42,493 nt of DNA from a virus. The translations under genes and the position numbers were made by a program. The stretch is taken from positions 1 through 42,493 of the IMG/VR virus record IMGVR_UViG_3300030110_004707; one strand, given 5' to 3'. Position 1 is the stretch's first letter; every line of letters begins with the position of its first letter. This document shows, in pieces, positions 13,879 through 22,103 of this stretch. The notes beneath the pieces were generated by a model that worked only from the letters and a program-made list of their open reading frames with translations, ran no database searches and was not told the DNA's origin.

Positions 13879-14230
13879 TAATGATGACACTCAAGCAACA
13901 CAATTACCAAAACCACAAGGCTGGCGTATTCTTTGTGCTTTACCAGAAATAGAAGATACTTTTGGTGAATCCGGTATTTATAAACCAGATGCTGTAATGA
14001 AACAAGAAGAGTTTGGTACAACTGTTTTGTTTGTTGTAGAGGTTGGCGATTTAGCGTATAAGGATAAAGAAAAGTTTCCAAGTGGGCCGTGGTGTAAAAA
14101 AGGTGACTTCATCCTAGTTAGGTTGTACTCCGGTACAAAATTTAAAGTTCATGGTAATGAATTTAGAATACTTAACGACGATCAGGTTGAAGCGGTTGTA
14201 GAAGATCCACGGGGTTATTCTCGTGCTTAA
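13871..14230 (+). CDS. GroES-like co-chaperonin
   Basis: A 119-residue protein with the outline of the Cpn10 fold: KPQGWRILCALPEIEDTFGE at the start, a glycine plus mobile-loop-like segment (about 33-44), a beta strand TTVLFVVEVGD, GDFILVRLYSG, and an EFRILNDDQVEAVVE end. This follows the pattern of GroES and T4 gp31-like proteins, which cap host GroEL during folding of the capsid protein. Its place between the portal and scaffold/capsid genes fits that role. Similarity is by pattern, not by alignment. Confidence 0.75.
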   Translation: MADNDDTQATQLPKPQGWRILCALPEIEDTFGESGIYKPDAVMKQEEFGTTVLFVVEVGDLAYKDKEKFPSGPWCKKGDFILVRLYSGTKFKVHGNEFRILNDDQVEAVVEDPRGYSRA

Positions 14231-14242
14231 AAGGAGTAGGAC

Positions 14243-15178
14243 ATGAATGAAGCTGTTAAAGATAATGAAGAAATAGAAAATGTAGAAAACGTAGAAGAAA
14301 CAGAAGAAGTAGAGCTTGTTGAGGAAAGTGACATTGATTTAGAAGTTGTTGATGACGCCCCTGAAGAAGATCAAAACCGTAAACCTATTTCTGTAGAAGA
14401 TCCATCAGATACTGAGATTGCCGAGTACAGCGATAAAGTTCAAAGACGGATGAAAGAACTAACACGAGCTAGGCATGATGAGCGTCGAGCTAAAGAAGCG
14501 GCTCAACGAGAAAAAGACGAAGCTGCAAAATTAACTGCACAATTATTTGAAGAGAATAAAAAACTTCGTAATCAATATAACTCTGGGGCTAAGCAATACG
14601 GCGAAGTATTAACGTCTAATGCAGGCATGGAGTTAGAGATGGCTAGACAAAAACTTCGTTCAGCACAAGAAAATTATGATACGGACGAGATTATAAAAGC
14701 ACAAGAAGCTCTGGCTGCTGCTAAGTTTAAAGAAGAACAAGCAAAATATTTTAAGCCACAGGCTTTACAAGAACCTAGTAATGAGGTATATAATAAACAA
14801 ACGCCTGAAAATGCGGTTAAGTTAAGCGATGATGATATTAGATGGCAAACCCGGAATCCGTGGTTTAACTCAAATCAACATATGACTGACTACGCAATGC
14901 AGGTGCATCATTCGTTAGTCAACGCAGGTGTTGCAGTTGGTACGAAGAATTACTACGAGAATGTTGATTCTCGCATGCGAAATGAATTTCCAGATTATTT
15001 TGGAGATGCACGGAAAGAACCGAAAGCAAAACCAGCTACTGTGGTAGCCGCACCCTCTCGTACAACGGGTAAAAAGAAAATTACTTTGACAAAATCTCAA
15101 GCACAACTAGCAAGACGATTGGGGTTATCAAACGAACAGTACGCTAAAGAAGTCCTTAAACTAAATTCGGAGTCTTAA
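14243..15178 (+). CDS. Probable capsid scaffold-type protein
   Basis: A 311-residue protein with a strongly acidic first 60 residues, a Lys/Glu/Ala-rich helical middle (about 60-165) and a basic C-terminus (KKKITLTKSQAQLARRLGLS). High helical content and position before the capsid genes fit a scaffolding protein that leaves the head before packaging. AAGGAG lies upstream of the ATG. No specific family recognised. Confidence 0.65.
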   Translation: MNEAVKDNEEIENVENVEETEEVELVEESDIDLEVVDDAPEEDQNRKPISVEDPSDTEIAEYSDKVQRRMKELTRARHDERRAKEAAQREKDEAAKLTAQLFEENKKLRNQYNSGAKQYGEVLTSNAGMELEMARQKLRSAQENYDTDEIIKAQEALAAAKFKEEQAKYFKPQALQEPSNEVYNKQTPENAVKLSDDDIRWQTRNPWFNSNQHMTDYAMQVHHSLVNAGVAVGTKNYYENVDSRMRNEFPDYFGDARKEPKAKPATVVAAPSRTTGKKKITLTKSQAQLARRLGLSNEQYAKEVLKLNSES

Positions 15179-15179
15179 T

Positions 15180-15635
15180 ATGTCATCAAGAAATAATCGT
15201 GAAGCAAGAAGTTCAAATACTCGTGAAACTAAAACTCGTGCTGTGTACACGCCTTCTAGTTCATTACCCGTACCTAACAAACGTCCCGGCATAAAGCATC
15301 GTTGGATTGCTACTCACGTGCTTGGCGAGTCTGTACAGAATAATGTATCTAAGAAAAATAGAGAAGGATGGGAACCTGTAAAAGCAGAGGACTATCCTGA
15401 ATTAAGATTAACTGGTGATGTTAACGGTAATGTAGAACTTGGTGGTCTAATGCTTTGCAGCATGGACGAAGGAATGGTAGAAGCTAGAACAGAGTATTTT
15501 AAAGATAAAAACCAAGCTCAAATAGATTCTGTTGATAACAACTTTATGCGTAATAGTGATCCAAGAATGCCTTTGTTTAGTGATAAAAAATCATCTACTA
15601 CAAAAGGGGTAGGATTTGGATCAGGAACTAAATAA
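15180..15635 (+). CDS. Hypothetical virion-region protein (151 aa)
   Basis: The protein starts MSSRNNREARSSNTRETKTR and is polar, with a motif VQNNVSKKNREGWEPVKAED in the middle and a Gly/Ser/Lys-rich end. It lies one base after the scaffold-like gene and before the head genes, so a head-assembly or minor head role is likely. Similar small proteins occur in marine phages, function unknown. Confidence 0.72.
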   Translation: MSSRNNREARSSNTRETKTRAVYTPSSSLPVPNKRPGIKHRWIATHVLGESVQNNVSKKNREGWEPVKAEDYPELRLTGDVNGNVELGGLMLCSMDEGMVEARTEYFKDKNQAQIDSVDNNFMRNSDPRMPLFSDKKSSTTKGVGFGSGTK

Positions 15636-15652
15636 CTTTTAGGAGAAATTAA

Positions 15653-16315
15653 ATGGCAGCTACTGCTTCCCCTTTCGGGTTAAAGTCTACCAATATGCTT
15701 GGTGGTACACCCAATCATGGTGGCGCCATCAGAGAATACCCAGTCAAAGCTAATAATACGGCTGGAATGTTTTTTGGTGATGTTATCGCTTTAACAACTG
15801 CTGGATTGCCTGTGGCTCGTACAGCTACACCTGTAGCGGTTGAATTTACAGGAACATCCACCAACGCTACTGCCGGTATTATGGGTGTATGTGTTGGTGT
15901 TAGATATGTTGATGCTAATGGCGTTCAACAATTTGCACAACACTTACCAGCCAATGCTACTACCGCTGGCTTTACAGACATATTTGTTAGAGTCAACGAT
16001 GATCCAAGACAGCTATATCAGATTCAAGGTAGCGCTGCACTAGGAACATTTAATAGTGGCACAGACGGTTCAGGTTTTGCTGGCGCTGTTGGTAAAAACG
16101 CAGCATTAGGTAACTTTGAAGCTCAAAGCACTTCTACTGGTCTTTCAGCCGTAAACCTTGTAGTAGGTTCAAACGGTGGTTCAATCGCTGTAACAGAAAC
16201 TTTAGCAATGAGAATTGTTGAGGTTGTTGCTGGTACAGAGAATGACAACTTCCCAGAGTTCATTGTTAAGTTTAACTTCAGTGTTCTTTCATCCGAGAAC
16301 AATCTAGGCATCTAA
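15653..16315 (+). CDS. Probable capsid-associated (decoration-like) structural protein (220 aa)
   Basis: A Gly/Ala/Thr-rich beta-type protein with no Cys, starting MAATASPFGLKSTNMLGGTP. Composition and position directly before the major capsid gene resemble capsid decoration or minor head proteins. The strong AGGAGA site suggests high expression. The exact role is inferred from context. Confidence 0.65.
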   Translation: MAATASPFGLKSTNMLGGTPNHGGAIREYPVKANNTAGMFFGDVIALTTAGLPVARTATPVAVEFTGTSTNATAGIMGVCVGVRYVDANGVQQFAQHLPANATTAGFTDIFVRVNDDPRQLYQIQGSAALGTFNSGTDGSGFAGAVGKNAALGNFEAQSTSTGLSAVNLVVGSNGGSIAVTETLAMRIVEVVAGTENDNFPEFIVKFNFSVLSSENNLGI

Positions 16316-16327
16316 GGAGATTTTTAA

Positions 16328-17239
16328 ATGGCAATATCACGTTCGCAACTACTAAAGGAACTCCTTCCGGGCTTAAATGCTTTGTTTGGTCTTGAATATA
16401 CCAAATACGGTGAAGAGCATAAGGAGATTTATGAAACCGAAACTTCTGAGCGTTCATTTGAAGAAGAGACAAAACTTTCTGGCTTTGGTCAAGCACCTGT
16501 AAAGTCTGAAGGCGCAGCTATTTCTTATGACAATGCACAAGAAGCGTTCACAGCTCGTTATACACACGAAACAATTGCTTTAGGGTTTTCAATAACCGAA
16601 GAAGCAGTTGAAGATAATTTGTACGATTCGCTTTCTGCGCGTTATACAAAAGCTCTTGCTCGTGGTATGGCGTATACCAAGCAAGTTAAAGCAGCATCCG
16701 TTCTTAATAATGGATTTGATTCTGCATTTACTGGTGGTGACGGAGTAGAATTATTCTCTACCGCGCATCCATTAGTAAGTGGGGGAACTAATTCTAATGA
16801 ACCTGCAACTGCGGCTGACTTAAATGAAACTTCTCTCGAAGCTGCTGTTATTCAAATAGCTGCTTGGACAGATGAGCGTGGGTTATTAATTGCGGCTAAA
16901 CCTCGCAAGCTAATTATTCCACCTAATTTAATGTTTGTTGCAACTCGTTTGTTAGATACTGACTTGCGTGTGGCTACTGCTGATAATGATATTAATGCGA
17001 TTAAAACTAATGGAGCTATTCCAGAAGGATACGCTGTTAATCATTATTTAACAGATACCGATGCTTGGTTCTTAACAACTGACATACCGAATGGCTTGAA
17101 GCACTTTGTTCGTTCCCCAATGAATACATCTATGGATGGAGACTTTGATACAGGTAACGTTCGCTATAAAGCCCGTGAAAGATATTCTTTTGGATTTTCT
17201 GATCCATTAGGAATGTTTGGATCACCGGGAGCAGCATAA
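16328..17239 (+). CDS. Major capsid protein, Mu gpT type
   Basis: A 303-residue protein matching the pattern of the Mu gpT-like major head family: RSFEEETKLSGFGQAPVKSE near residue 40-60, FSTAHPLVSGGTNSN (about 140-155) and a C-terminal SDPLGMFGSPGAA. It would form the icosahedral shell. The gene has a strong Shine-Dalgarno site (AAGGAGATTTTTAAATG) and ends with three consecutive in-frame stops (TAA TGA TAG) followed by a terminator, as expected for the most expressed gene of the phage. Confidence 0.92.
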   Translation: MAISRSQLLKELLPGLNALFGLEYTKYGEEHKEIYETETSERSFEEETKLSGFGQAPVKSEGAAISYDNAQEAFTARYTHETIALGFSITEEAVEDNLYDSLSARYTKALARGMAYTKQVKAASVLNNGFDSAFTGGDGVELFSTAHPLVSGGTNSNEPATAADLNETSLEAAVIQIAAWTDERGLLIAAKPRKLIIPPNLMFVATRLLDTDLRVATADNDINAIKTNGAIPEGYAVNHYLTDTDAWFLTTDIPNGLKHFVRSPMNTSMDGDFDTGNVRYKARERYSFGFSDPLGMFGSPGAA

Positions 17240-17243
17240 TGAT

Positions 17244-17271
17244 AGGGGGCATTAGCCCCCTGTTGTTTTCT
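17244..17271 (+). terminator. Rho-independent terminator after the major capsid gene
   Basis: GGGGGC (17245-17250) pairs with GCCCCC (17255-17260) across loop ATTA, followed by TGTTGTTTTC. It should end most transcripts after the capsid gene. Confidence 0.85.
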
Positions 17272-17341
17272 AGGGTTAAAATTATATCAACTGACCTAGC
17301 AGACTTATTAGAGATGATATAATATATGTGCTAATACACAA
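17272..17341 (+). promoter_or_regulatory. Probable promoter for the post-capsid genes
   Basis: A perfect -10 box TATAAT lies at 17318-17323, 22 bases before the AAGGAG of the next gene and just beyond the terminator. No clean TTGACA is at the right spacing; CTGACC at 17291-17296 is 21 bases upstream of the -10. A phage-coded activator or weak -35 could explain this. Confidence 0.5.
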
Positions 17342-17351
17342 GGAGAATTAA

Positions 17352-17828
17352 ATGGGTATTACTACCTTTTCAGGCCCAATTAAAGCAGGGCCAACCAAAG
17401 ACACCACAGGTACAACTGTAGGCACAGATGTGCAAAACACAGGGTTTGTACTAATGGCTCAATCAGCGAGAGTCGATGTTGTAGGAGCTACTGCAACAAC
17501 AGCTGTTGCAACTTTACCTCCGGGAGCGCAAGTTACTAATGTATCTTTAAATGTTTTTGAAGCTGTTAGTGCTTGTGCGGCAGCTACTATGACTATTGGA
17601 ACTGCTACAGGAGACGCTACCTTTTTAGCCAGTACTGATATTACTTCTATTACTAATGTCAGAAGCTCTGCAATGGGTACAGCATCTATTAATGTTGGAA
17701 CAGGTGGCACTAGAGTGTTTGCTACATTCTTCCCTGCCTCTGCGGGGAATCTTGGGACTCTAGGTGACGCTATAGCAACTGTTGAGTACATGCAACCTGT
17801 ATCGGCTGGTGGATTTTATACTATTTAA
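17352..17828 (+). CDS. Small beta-rich structural protein (158 aa)
   Basis: A Thr/Ala/Val/Gly-rich sequence with alternating hydrophobic residues and no charged core, starting MGITTFSGPIKAGPTKDTTG. It probably forms a beta sandwich and may be a head decoration or fibre protein. It is the first gene after the new promoter. Family not recognised. Confidence 0.7.
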   Translation: MGITTFSGPIKAGPTKDTTGTTVGTDVQNTGFVLMAQSARVDVVGATATTAVATLPPGAQVTNVSLNVFEAVSACAAATMTIGTATGDATFLASTDITSITNVRSSAMGTASINVGTGGTRVFATFFPASAGNLGTLGDAIATVEYMQPVSAGGFYTI

Positions 17829-17841
17829 CGAGGAGTAAGTT

Positions 17842-18435
17842 ATGCAATCAGATGTATTTGCTATTACACCTTCCTCTGATAATAATTTTTATTTTGCATC
17901 AGCAACTGCTACGGGTACTATAAGTTTATTAAAAAGTATTCCTAGTAGGAATGGAGCTGGGTACAAAGTATCTGTCCAAAATAGTGCAGGTGATGATTCT
18001 AGCACTAACTATAATATTTCAGGATTTGTAGTTGGTGATTTAGGAGCATCTACAGTAACTGAAACCCTTGCAGGTGGAGAAAGTGCGGTTACTGTTTTTA
18101 CTACTAATTATTTTGCAGAAGTAACTAATTTTGCTGTTGCTGCTGGAACATCTGTAGGAACTATTCAAGTTGGATACGGAGGTGACATTGCTTTACCACG
18201 GACTAGAATTAAGGCATTTAATTATGCTGCACCTACAGCCGCAGGTTCTATTACGGTTACAAGAGATGATAACAGTACATTACCAATCCTAGAGATAACT
18301 TCTCCTGTTGGTATTGTTGAATCTAGTCATTTAACTATTCCAGAAAACGGAATATTAACTACAGGAAGTAATAACAATAACTACGCTATAGTTTCATTAA
18401 CTAACATAACGAGTTTGACGTTGTACTGTGGCTAA
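17842..18435 (+). CDS. Beta-rich structural protein (197 aa)
   Basis: Starts MQSDVFAITPSSDNNFYFAS with AGGAG upstream. A Ser/Thr/Gly-rich beta protein with the segment TTNYFAEVTNFAVAAGTSVG, typical of small phage surface proteins. It ends inside the start of the next gene (8-base overlap). Likely a virion surface component. Confidence 0.7.
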   Translation: MQSDVFAITPSSDNNFYFASATATGTISLLKSIPSRNGAGYKVSVQNSAGDDSSTNYNISGFVVGDLGASTVTETLAGGESAVTVFTTNYFAEVTNFAVAAGTSVGTIQVGYGGDIALPRTRIKAFNYAAPTAAGSITVTRDDNSTLPILEITSPVGIVESSHLTIPENGILTTGSNNNNYAIVSLTNITSLTLYCG

Positions 18436-18715
18436 GTCTAAAGGAATGGGTATTAAAACCTCTGTGAAGTCTGGCAATTTTCGCAAGACTAAGCAGGGGG
18501 CTGGTATGACTAAAAAGGGAGTAGCTGCTTATCGTAGGGCTAATCCCGGTTCTAAGCTAAAGACTGCTGTAACAGAAGATAAACCTACAGGTAAAAGAGC
18601 TAAAAGAAGAAAATCATTTTGTGCGAGATCGGCAGGGCAAATGAAGAAGTTTCCAAAAGCAGCTAAAAATCCAAACAGTCGTTTGAGACAGGCTAGGAGA
18701 AGGTGGAAGTGTTAA
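18428..18715 (+). CDS. Small basic Cys-containing protein (DUF6321-like, 95 aa)
   Basis: The start is GTG. The protein has the block GMTKKGVAAYRRANPGSKLK (about 26-45), then RRKSFCARSAGQMKKFPKAA and NSRLRQARRRWKC. This combination, ending in a Trp-Lys-Cys or similar, is the signature I associate with DUF6321-type proteins of phages and some large viruses. It is extremely basic and would bind DNA, so it may be an internal or head-associated protein. The domain name is from memory. Confidence 0.72.
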   Translation: MAKSKGMGIKTSVKSGNFRKTKQGAGMTKKGVAAYRRANPGSKLKTAVTEDKPTGKRAKRRKSFCARSAGQMKKFPKAAKNPNSRLRQARRRWKC

Positions 18716-18759
18716 AAAGTTCTAATCCTAGAATACTTAAAAAAAAAAAGGAATTAATA

Positions 18760-19398
18760 ATGGCTAAGAAAAAAGATGATGAGGAATTAACACCTTCAGA
18801 AAAAAAACTTGCTAGAACAAAAGCAAAAACGGAAATAAAAGAAAAAAGAGGCGATAGTGCTTACACGCAACAATTTTATAAAAAACTTCAAAGATTAGAA
18901 ACTGCTCCTGATGCTACCGCTGCTGGTTCTGCGATAAGGCAATTAGCCGCAGGTGCAGGCGCACTTCCTGTTTTAAGTCTGGATGTGCTTCTTGGTAAGG
19001 TAAGAAAAAAAATTCAAGGCAACCCAGACATATCAAAAGCTGAAGAAAAAAGACTTGTCAAAATGTATGAAGACAGAATGAGAACAGTGGGTGGAAAAAG
19101 TGGTAGACCCTCTCCTTTAACTAGAAAAGGCAGAGAGGAAGAAGCCGCTGTGCAAGAAGCAATACTTTCTGGACGAGGAGTTATGTCTGATACAGCAGGT
19201 GATCGGATTATGGATATGGATCCTGACGAGTATGATCGTAGAATATCTACTTATCAAATAGATAAAAGTTTAAAAGAAAGAGCTTATAAAAAAGGTGGCA
19301 AAGTAAAAACAAAACCAAAAGCTAAATTAAAAACAATTAAAAAATTTAGAGGTGATGGTATCGCAAGTAGAGGTAAAACAAGGGGTCGAATAGTATAA
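18760..19398 (+). CDS. Basic hypothetical protein with KGGKVK and GIASRGKTRG motifs (212 aa)
   Basis: I place the start at ATG 18760 (MAKKKDDEELTPSEKKLART), after AAAAAGGAATTAATA; the frame stays open to 18703 but that start lies within the previous gene. A charged helical protein with a hydrophobic middle (about residues 50-85). The C-terminus carries YKKGGKVK and then GDGIASRGKTRG, a motif shared with the gene at 20084-20383. A virion role is likely. Confidence 0.72.
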   Translation: MAKKKDDEELTPSEKKLARTKAKTEIKEKRGDSAYTQQFYKKLQRLETAPDATAAGSAIRQLAAGAGALPVLSLDVLLGKVRKKIQGNPDISKAEEKRLVKMYEDRMRTVGGKSGRPSPLTRKGREEEAAVQEAILSGRGVMSDTAGDRIMDMDPDEYDRRISTYQIDKSLKERAYKKGGKVKTKPKAKLKTIKKFRGDGIASRGKTRGRIV

Positions 19399-19413
19399 CA
19401 AAGGGAGTGTAAG

Positions 19414-20079
19414 GTGGCGCACTTAATAAGTAATATACCGTATTTTAAATGTTGGGTTAGGAAAGAGTTTACAAATGGGCATCAAAATTACCACGGGGAG
19501 TTTGTTCACGGATTGGCAGTGGCTGTTACAACCATGCCAGATCGCTGCCTCAGTTTCCAAATCATCTTCACAGGATGTGAAGCAGACGACGGAAGCCAAG
19601 AGAATGTACACGGGGGAGCAATGTGGGCAAGGATGCCCATCACTGGGTTGGTTGGAGACATTGCTTTGGAAGAGTGGCCAGAAAGAATGGAAACGCACCT
19701 CGCCCAACCGTGGGATTGCCCATCACACAACCATTCAATCGTATCTCTCAACAGATGCAAACCAAGCCCGTGGCTATGTAAAATCGCAGGAGAGTTTCAT
19801 CAATCGAGATATCTCTTCACTGTGGACTACACCGAAAGCGAAGTCGCAGATGACCCAGCCCAACACAAACAGAGTCATGTTATGGTGCTGACCGATGGAC
19901 AATGGAAAGGCAATGTAGTAGCCTTACCTAACAATAGAGTTAGGGTAACAAGTCCTGCGTATTGGATTACAGGAGAAGGCGCACCAGATTTTAAACCAAG
20001 TCAATGGACACATTGTGCAGAACAAGATGATAGTTATACAGATCCAGAAGTAACTTTTAATAATTTATACAAGGAGTAA
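19414..20079 (+). CDS. Conserved marine-phage hypothetical protein (221 aa)
   Basis: The start is GTG at 19414 after AAGGGAG. Sequence: MAHLISNIPYFKCWVRKEFT, then GAMWARMPITGLVGDIALEE, DPAQHKQSHVMVLTDGQWKG and LPNNRVRVTSPAYW. I recall close homologues in marine podoviruses and siphoviruses with no assigned role. The DNA from about 19490 to 19870 is visibly richer in G and C than both flanks and uses GC-ending codons, so the gene may have come by transfer. The antisense frames are not genes. Confidence 0.8.
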   Translation: MAHLISNIPYFKCWVRKEFTNGHQNYHGEFVHGLAVAVTTMPDRCLSFQIIFTGCEADDGSQENVHGGAMWARMPITGLVGDIALEEWPERMETHLAQPWDCPSHNHSIVSLNRCKPSPWLCKIAGEFHQSRYLFTVDYTESEVADDPAQHKQSHVMVLTDGQWKGNVVALPNNRVRVTSPAYWITGEGAPDFKPSQWTHCAEQDDSYTDPEVTFNNLYKE

Positions 20080-20083
20080 TGTT

Positions 20084-20383
20084 ATGAAAGGTATGGGAAT
20101 GAAAAAGAAAATGGGAATGACAGGAGGCGGTATGATGAAAAAAGGATATAAAGCTGGCGGTATGCCTATGAATAAAGCTACTGGTAAACCTACTTTTGTT
20201 GGTGATGGTAAAGGCAAAATGATGGGCGGCGGTAAAGTTAAAGCTAAGATGGCTATAGGTGGTGGGGTTAATAAACCTAAAGCTAAAATGGCTATGGCTG
20301 GCGGTAAGAAAAAAACCACTAAGAAAAAGAGTATAGATGGTATAGCTAGACAAGGAAAAACTAAAGGGAAAAAGGTAGCATGA
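20084..20383 (+). CDS. Lys/Gly/Met-rich basic protein (99 aa)
   Basis: Composition is almost only Lys, Gly, Met, Ala and Thr, beginning MKGMGMKKKMGMTGGG, with YKAGGMPMN near residue 23 and an ending IDGIARQGKTKGKKV. The last motif is shared with 18760-19398. It has no fold pattern; likely disordered and DNA-binding, possibly carried in the head. RBS is AAGGAG. Confidence 0.75.
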   Translation: MKGMGMKKKMGMTGGGMMKKGYKAGGMPMNKATGKPTFVGDGKGKMMGGGKVKAKMAIGGGVNKPKAKMAMAGGKKKTTKKKSIDGIARQGKTKGKKVA

Positions 20384-20634
20384 TGCCAAGTCGTGGTATG
20401 GGTGCTGTTGAAGAATCTAAGTTAAAGAAACTTAAAAACGGCGGCTCTGTTAAAAAGAAAGCTAAATCAAAGGTCAATGAGGCGGGTAATTACACGAAGC
20501 CCACCCTTCGTAAACGCTTATTCAACCAGATAAAAGCTGGTGGAAAGGGAGGTCGCCCCGGTCAGTGGTCAGCCCGTAAAGCGCAGTTACTCGCCTCGTC
20601 CTACAAAAAATCTGGTGGAGGGTATAAAAGTTAA
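20380..20634 (+). CDS. Small basic conserved protein (84 aa)
   Basis: Contains LKNGGSVKKK and the block VNEAGNYTKPTLRKRLFNQI followed by KAGGKGGRPGQWSARKAQLL. That block is a pattern I know from small phage proteins of unknown function. Very basic. It overlaps the previous gene by 4 bases (ATGA) and ends overlapping the next start, so the three genes are coupled. A virion-internal role is inference. Confidence 0.75.
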   Translation: MMPSRGMGAVEESKLKKLKNGGSVKKKAKSKVNEAGNYTKPTLRKRLFNQIKAGGKGGRPGQWSARKAQLLASSYKKSGGGYKS

Positions 20635-21833
20635 TGAGTATTGAAGCAATTAATCAATTATATATTGACAACTATGGTAGACCTGCATCTCAAGGAGAAT
20701 TAGATTATCACGCTAATAGATTTGGTGCAGAGTTAGACGCTCAAGAAGCTGCTGCGTTAACTAATGAAATGGTTTCTGTACCCGGATATACTGCTCCTGC
20801 AGCACCTGTTGCAGCACCTGTTACATACACTACAGAAGAAAAACCTTTAGGTATGGGGGCGACAGAAACTGTTTACCGTGATGCGGATACAGGAAACGTC
20901 ATAACAGAAGAGCAAGCTATGTCTGGTACAAGAGTGTCAGATGGAAGTGTGCCTGATGCTTTTGATTTTGGCTCTAACTTAACAGAGATTTATCAAAGTG
21001 TATTAGGGCGTGACCCAACTGCTAATGATATTGCTTACTATAAAAAAGAGTTTGGAGATTCTATAGACGCAAACGAAAGACAAGATTTATTTACAAGAAT
21101 GATGCAAGATCCTGATGCTGCAAAGTCAGGGGCATTTCAAGCGTATCAAGATGTTTTTGGTGCAGCGCCAACTGAGTATGGGGATTTTATGAAAGCCCGA
21201 AAAGCTGTTGGGGCAACTTTAGATGAAGGCGAAGCTCAAAAATATTTTGAATCAGTTATTCCAGAATTAGGAAGTGATAATACTATAAAACAATTTCAAA
21301 ATGTATTAGGCCGAGATCCTAGTTTAGATGCGTATAAGTATTACAGAGATGTAGATCCTGATGCTATTCAAGATGCAGCTACGTTTAGACAAACAGCTAT
21401 TACAGGTGGAGAGTTTGGAAACCGTGCTGCTGAAATGTTTGAGCAAGAGATGGGGTACGCTCCGTCTCAAGCAGAACTAAATAACATTTTAAATTCAAAT
21501 ATTAACTTGAATAGAGATTCGTTTACAACTGGATTAGCAGGTATCAACATAGCAAATCGTCCTGCTACTTCAGCTATTCAACCATTAAGTGGTTTTACAC
21601 CACAACCTAGAATGCAACCCCCCGGAATGCCTTTAAGTAATCCGCAAGCAGCTACAATAAACCTAGCTAATCAGGGAGCGCGTGTTATTGCAGGACAACA
21701 GTTTTATCAAACTCCTACTAGTCTTGCCCCTGCTCCTATACAAACTACATCTCCTTCTGCTTCTGCTCCTTCTAGCGTTGCGGCAATGGCTTCTTCTTTT
21801 GTAAATGGAGGGTTGGCGAAACTAAGATATTAA
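20634..21833 (+). CDS. Structural protein with DUF4214-like repeats (399 aa)
   Basis: The first 300 residues hold about five related 40-residue units, for example INQLYIDNYGRPASQGELDY, LTEIYQSVLGRDPTANDIAYY and IKQFQNVLGRDPSLDAYKYY. Each has the LYxxxLGRxPxxxDxxYY outline of DUF4214 repeats, which occur in secreted and phage structural proteins. The C-terminus is Pro/Ala/Ser-rich and ends in FVNGGLAKLRY. A virion role is likely, perhaps internal or adhesive. Confidence 0.75.
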   Translation: MSIEAINQLYIDNYGRPASQGELDYHANRFGAELDAQEAAALTNEMVSVPGYTAPAAPVAAPVTYTTEEKPLGMGATETVYRDADTGNVITEEQAMSGTRVSDGSVPDAFDFGSNLTEIYQSVLGRDPTANDIAYYKKEFGDSIDANERQDLFTRMMQDPDAAKSGAFQAYQDVFGAAPTEYGDFMKARKAVGATLDEGEAQKYFESVIPELGSDNTIKQFQNVLGRDPSLDAYKYYRDVDPDAIQDAATFRQTAITGGEFGNRAAEMFEQEMGYAPSQAELNNILNSNINLNRDSFTTGLAGINIANRPATSAIQPLSGFTPQPRMQPPGMPLSNPQAATINLANQGARVIAGQQFYQTPTSLAPAPIQTTSPSASAPSSVAAMASSFVNGGLAKLRY

Positions 21834-21845
21834 ATAGGACATTAT

Positions 21846-22103
21846 ATGGCTTTAGCTAAATCGCAAAAATCTTTAAAGAACTGGACAAAACAAAAATGGA
21901 GAACCAAAAGTGGGAAACCTAGCACACAAGGTAAAAAAGCTACAGGCGAAAGGTACTTACCAGCTAAAGCAATTGCCTCATTATCTGATGCAGAGTATAG
22001 AGCGACTAGCAGAGCTAAGCGAAAAGGTAAGAAGCAAGGTAAGCAGTATGTGGCTCAACCGAAAAAAATAGCAAAGAAAACAAAAGCATATAGGAAATCT
22101 TAA
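21846..22103 (+). CDS. Small basic protein, DUF5872-like (85 aa)
   Basis: The sequence KSLKNWTKQKWRTKSGKPST followed by QGKKATGERYLPAKAIASLS and QPKKIAKKTKAYRKS matches the pattern of DUF5872 proteins, which I recall from phages and large eukaryotic viruses. It is almost entirely basic. Role unknown; DNA-binding virion protein is the best guess. Confidence 0.78.
   Translation: MALAKSQKSLKNWTKQKWRTKSGKPSTQGKKATGERYLPAKAIASLSDAEYRATSRAKRKGKKQGKQYVAQPKKIAKKTKAYRKS

Noticed and set aside
18703-18759. Longer start for the gene at 18760-19398
   Set aside because: It lies inside the end of the preceding gene; ATG 18760 has a proper Shine-Dalgarno-like purine tract.
20057-20389. Leftward open frames over the Lys/Gly-rich gene
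   Set aside because: Shadow of the biased codons of the real gene; no site, and low-complexity Phe/Pro sequence.
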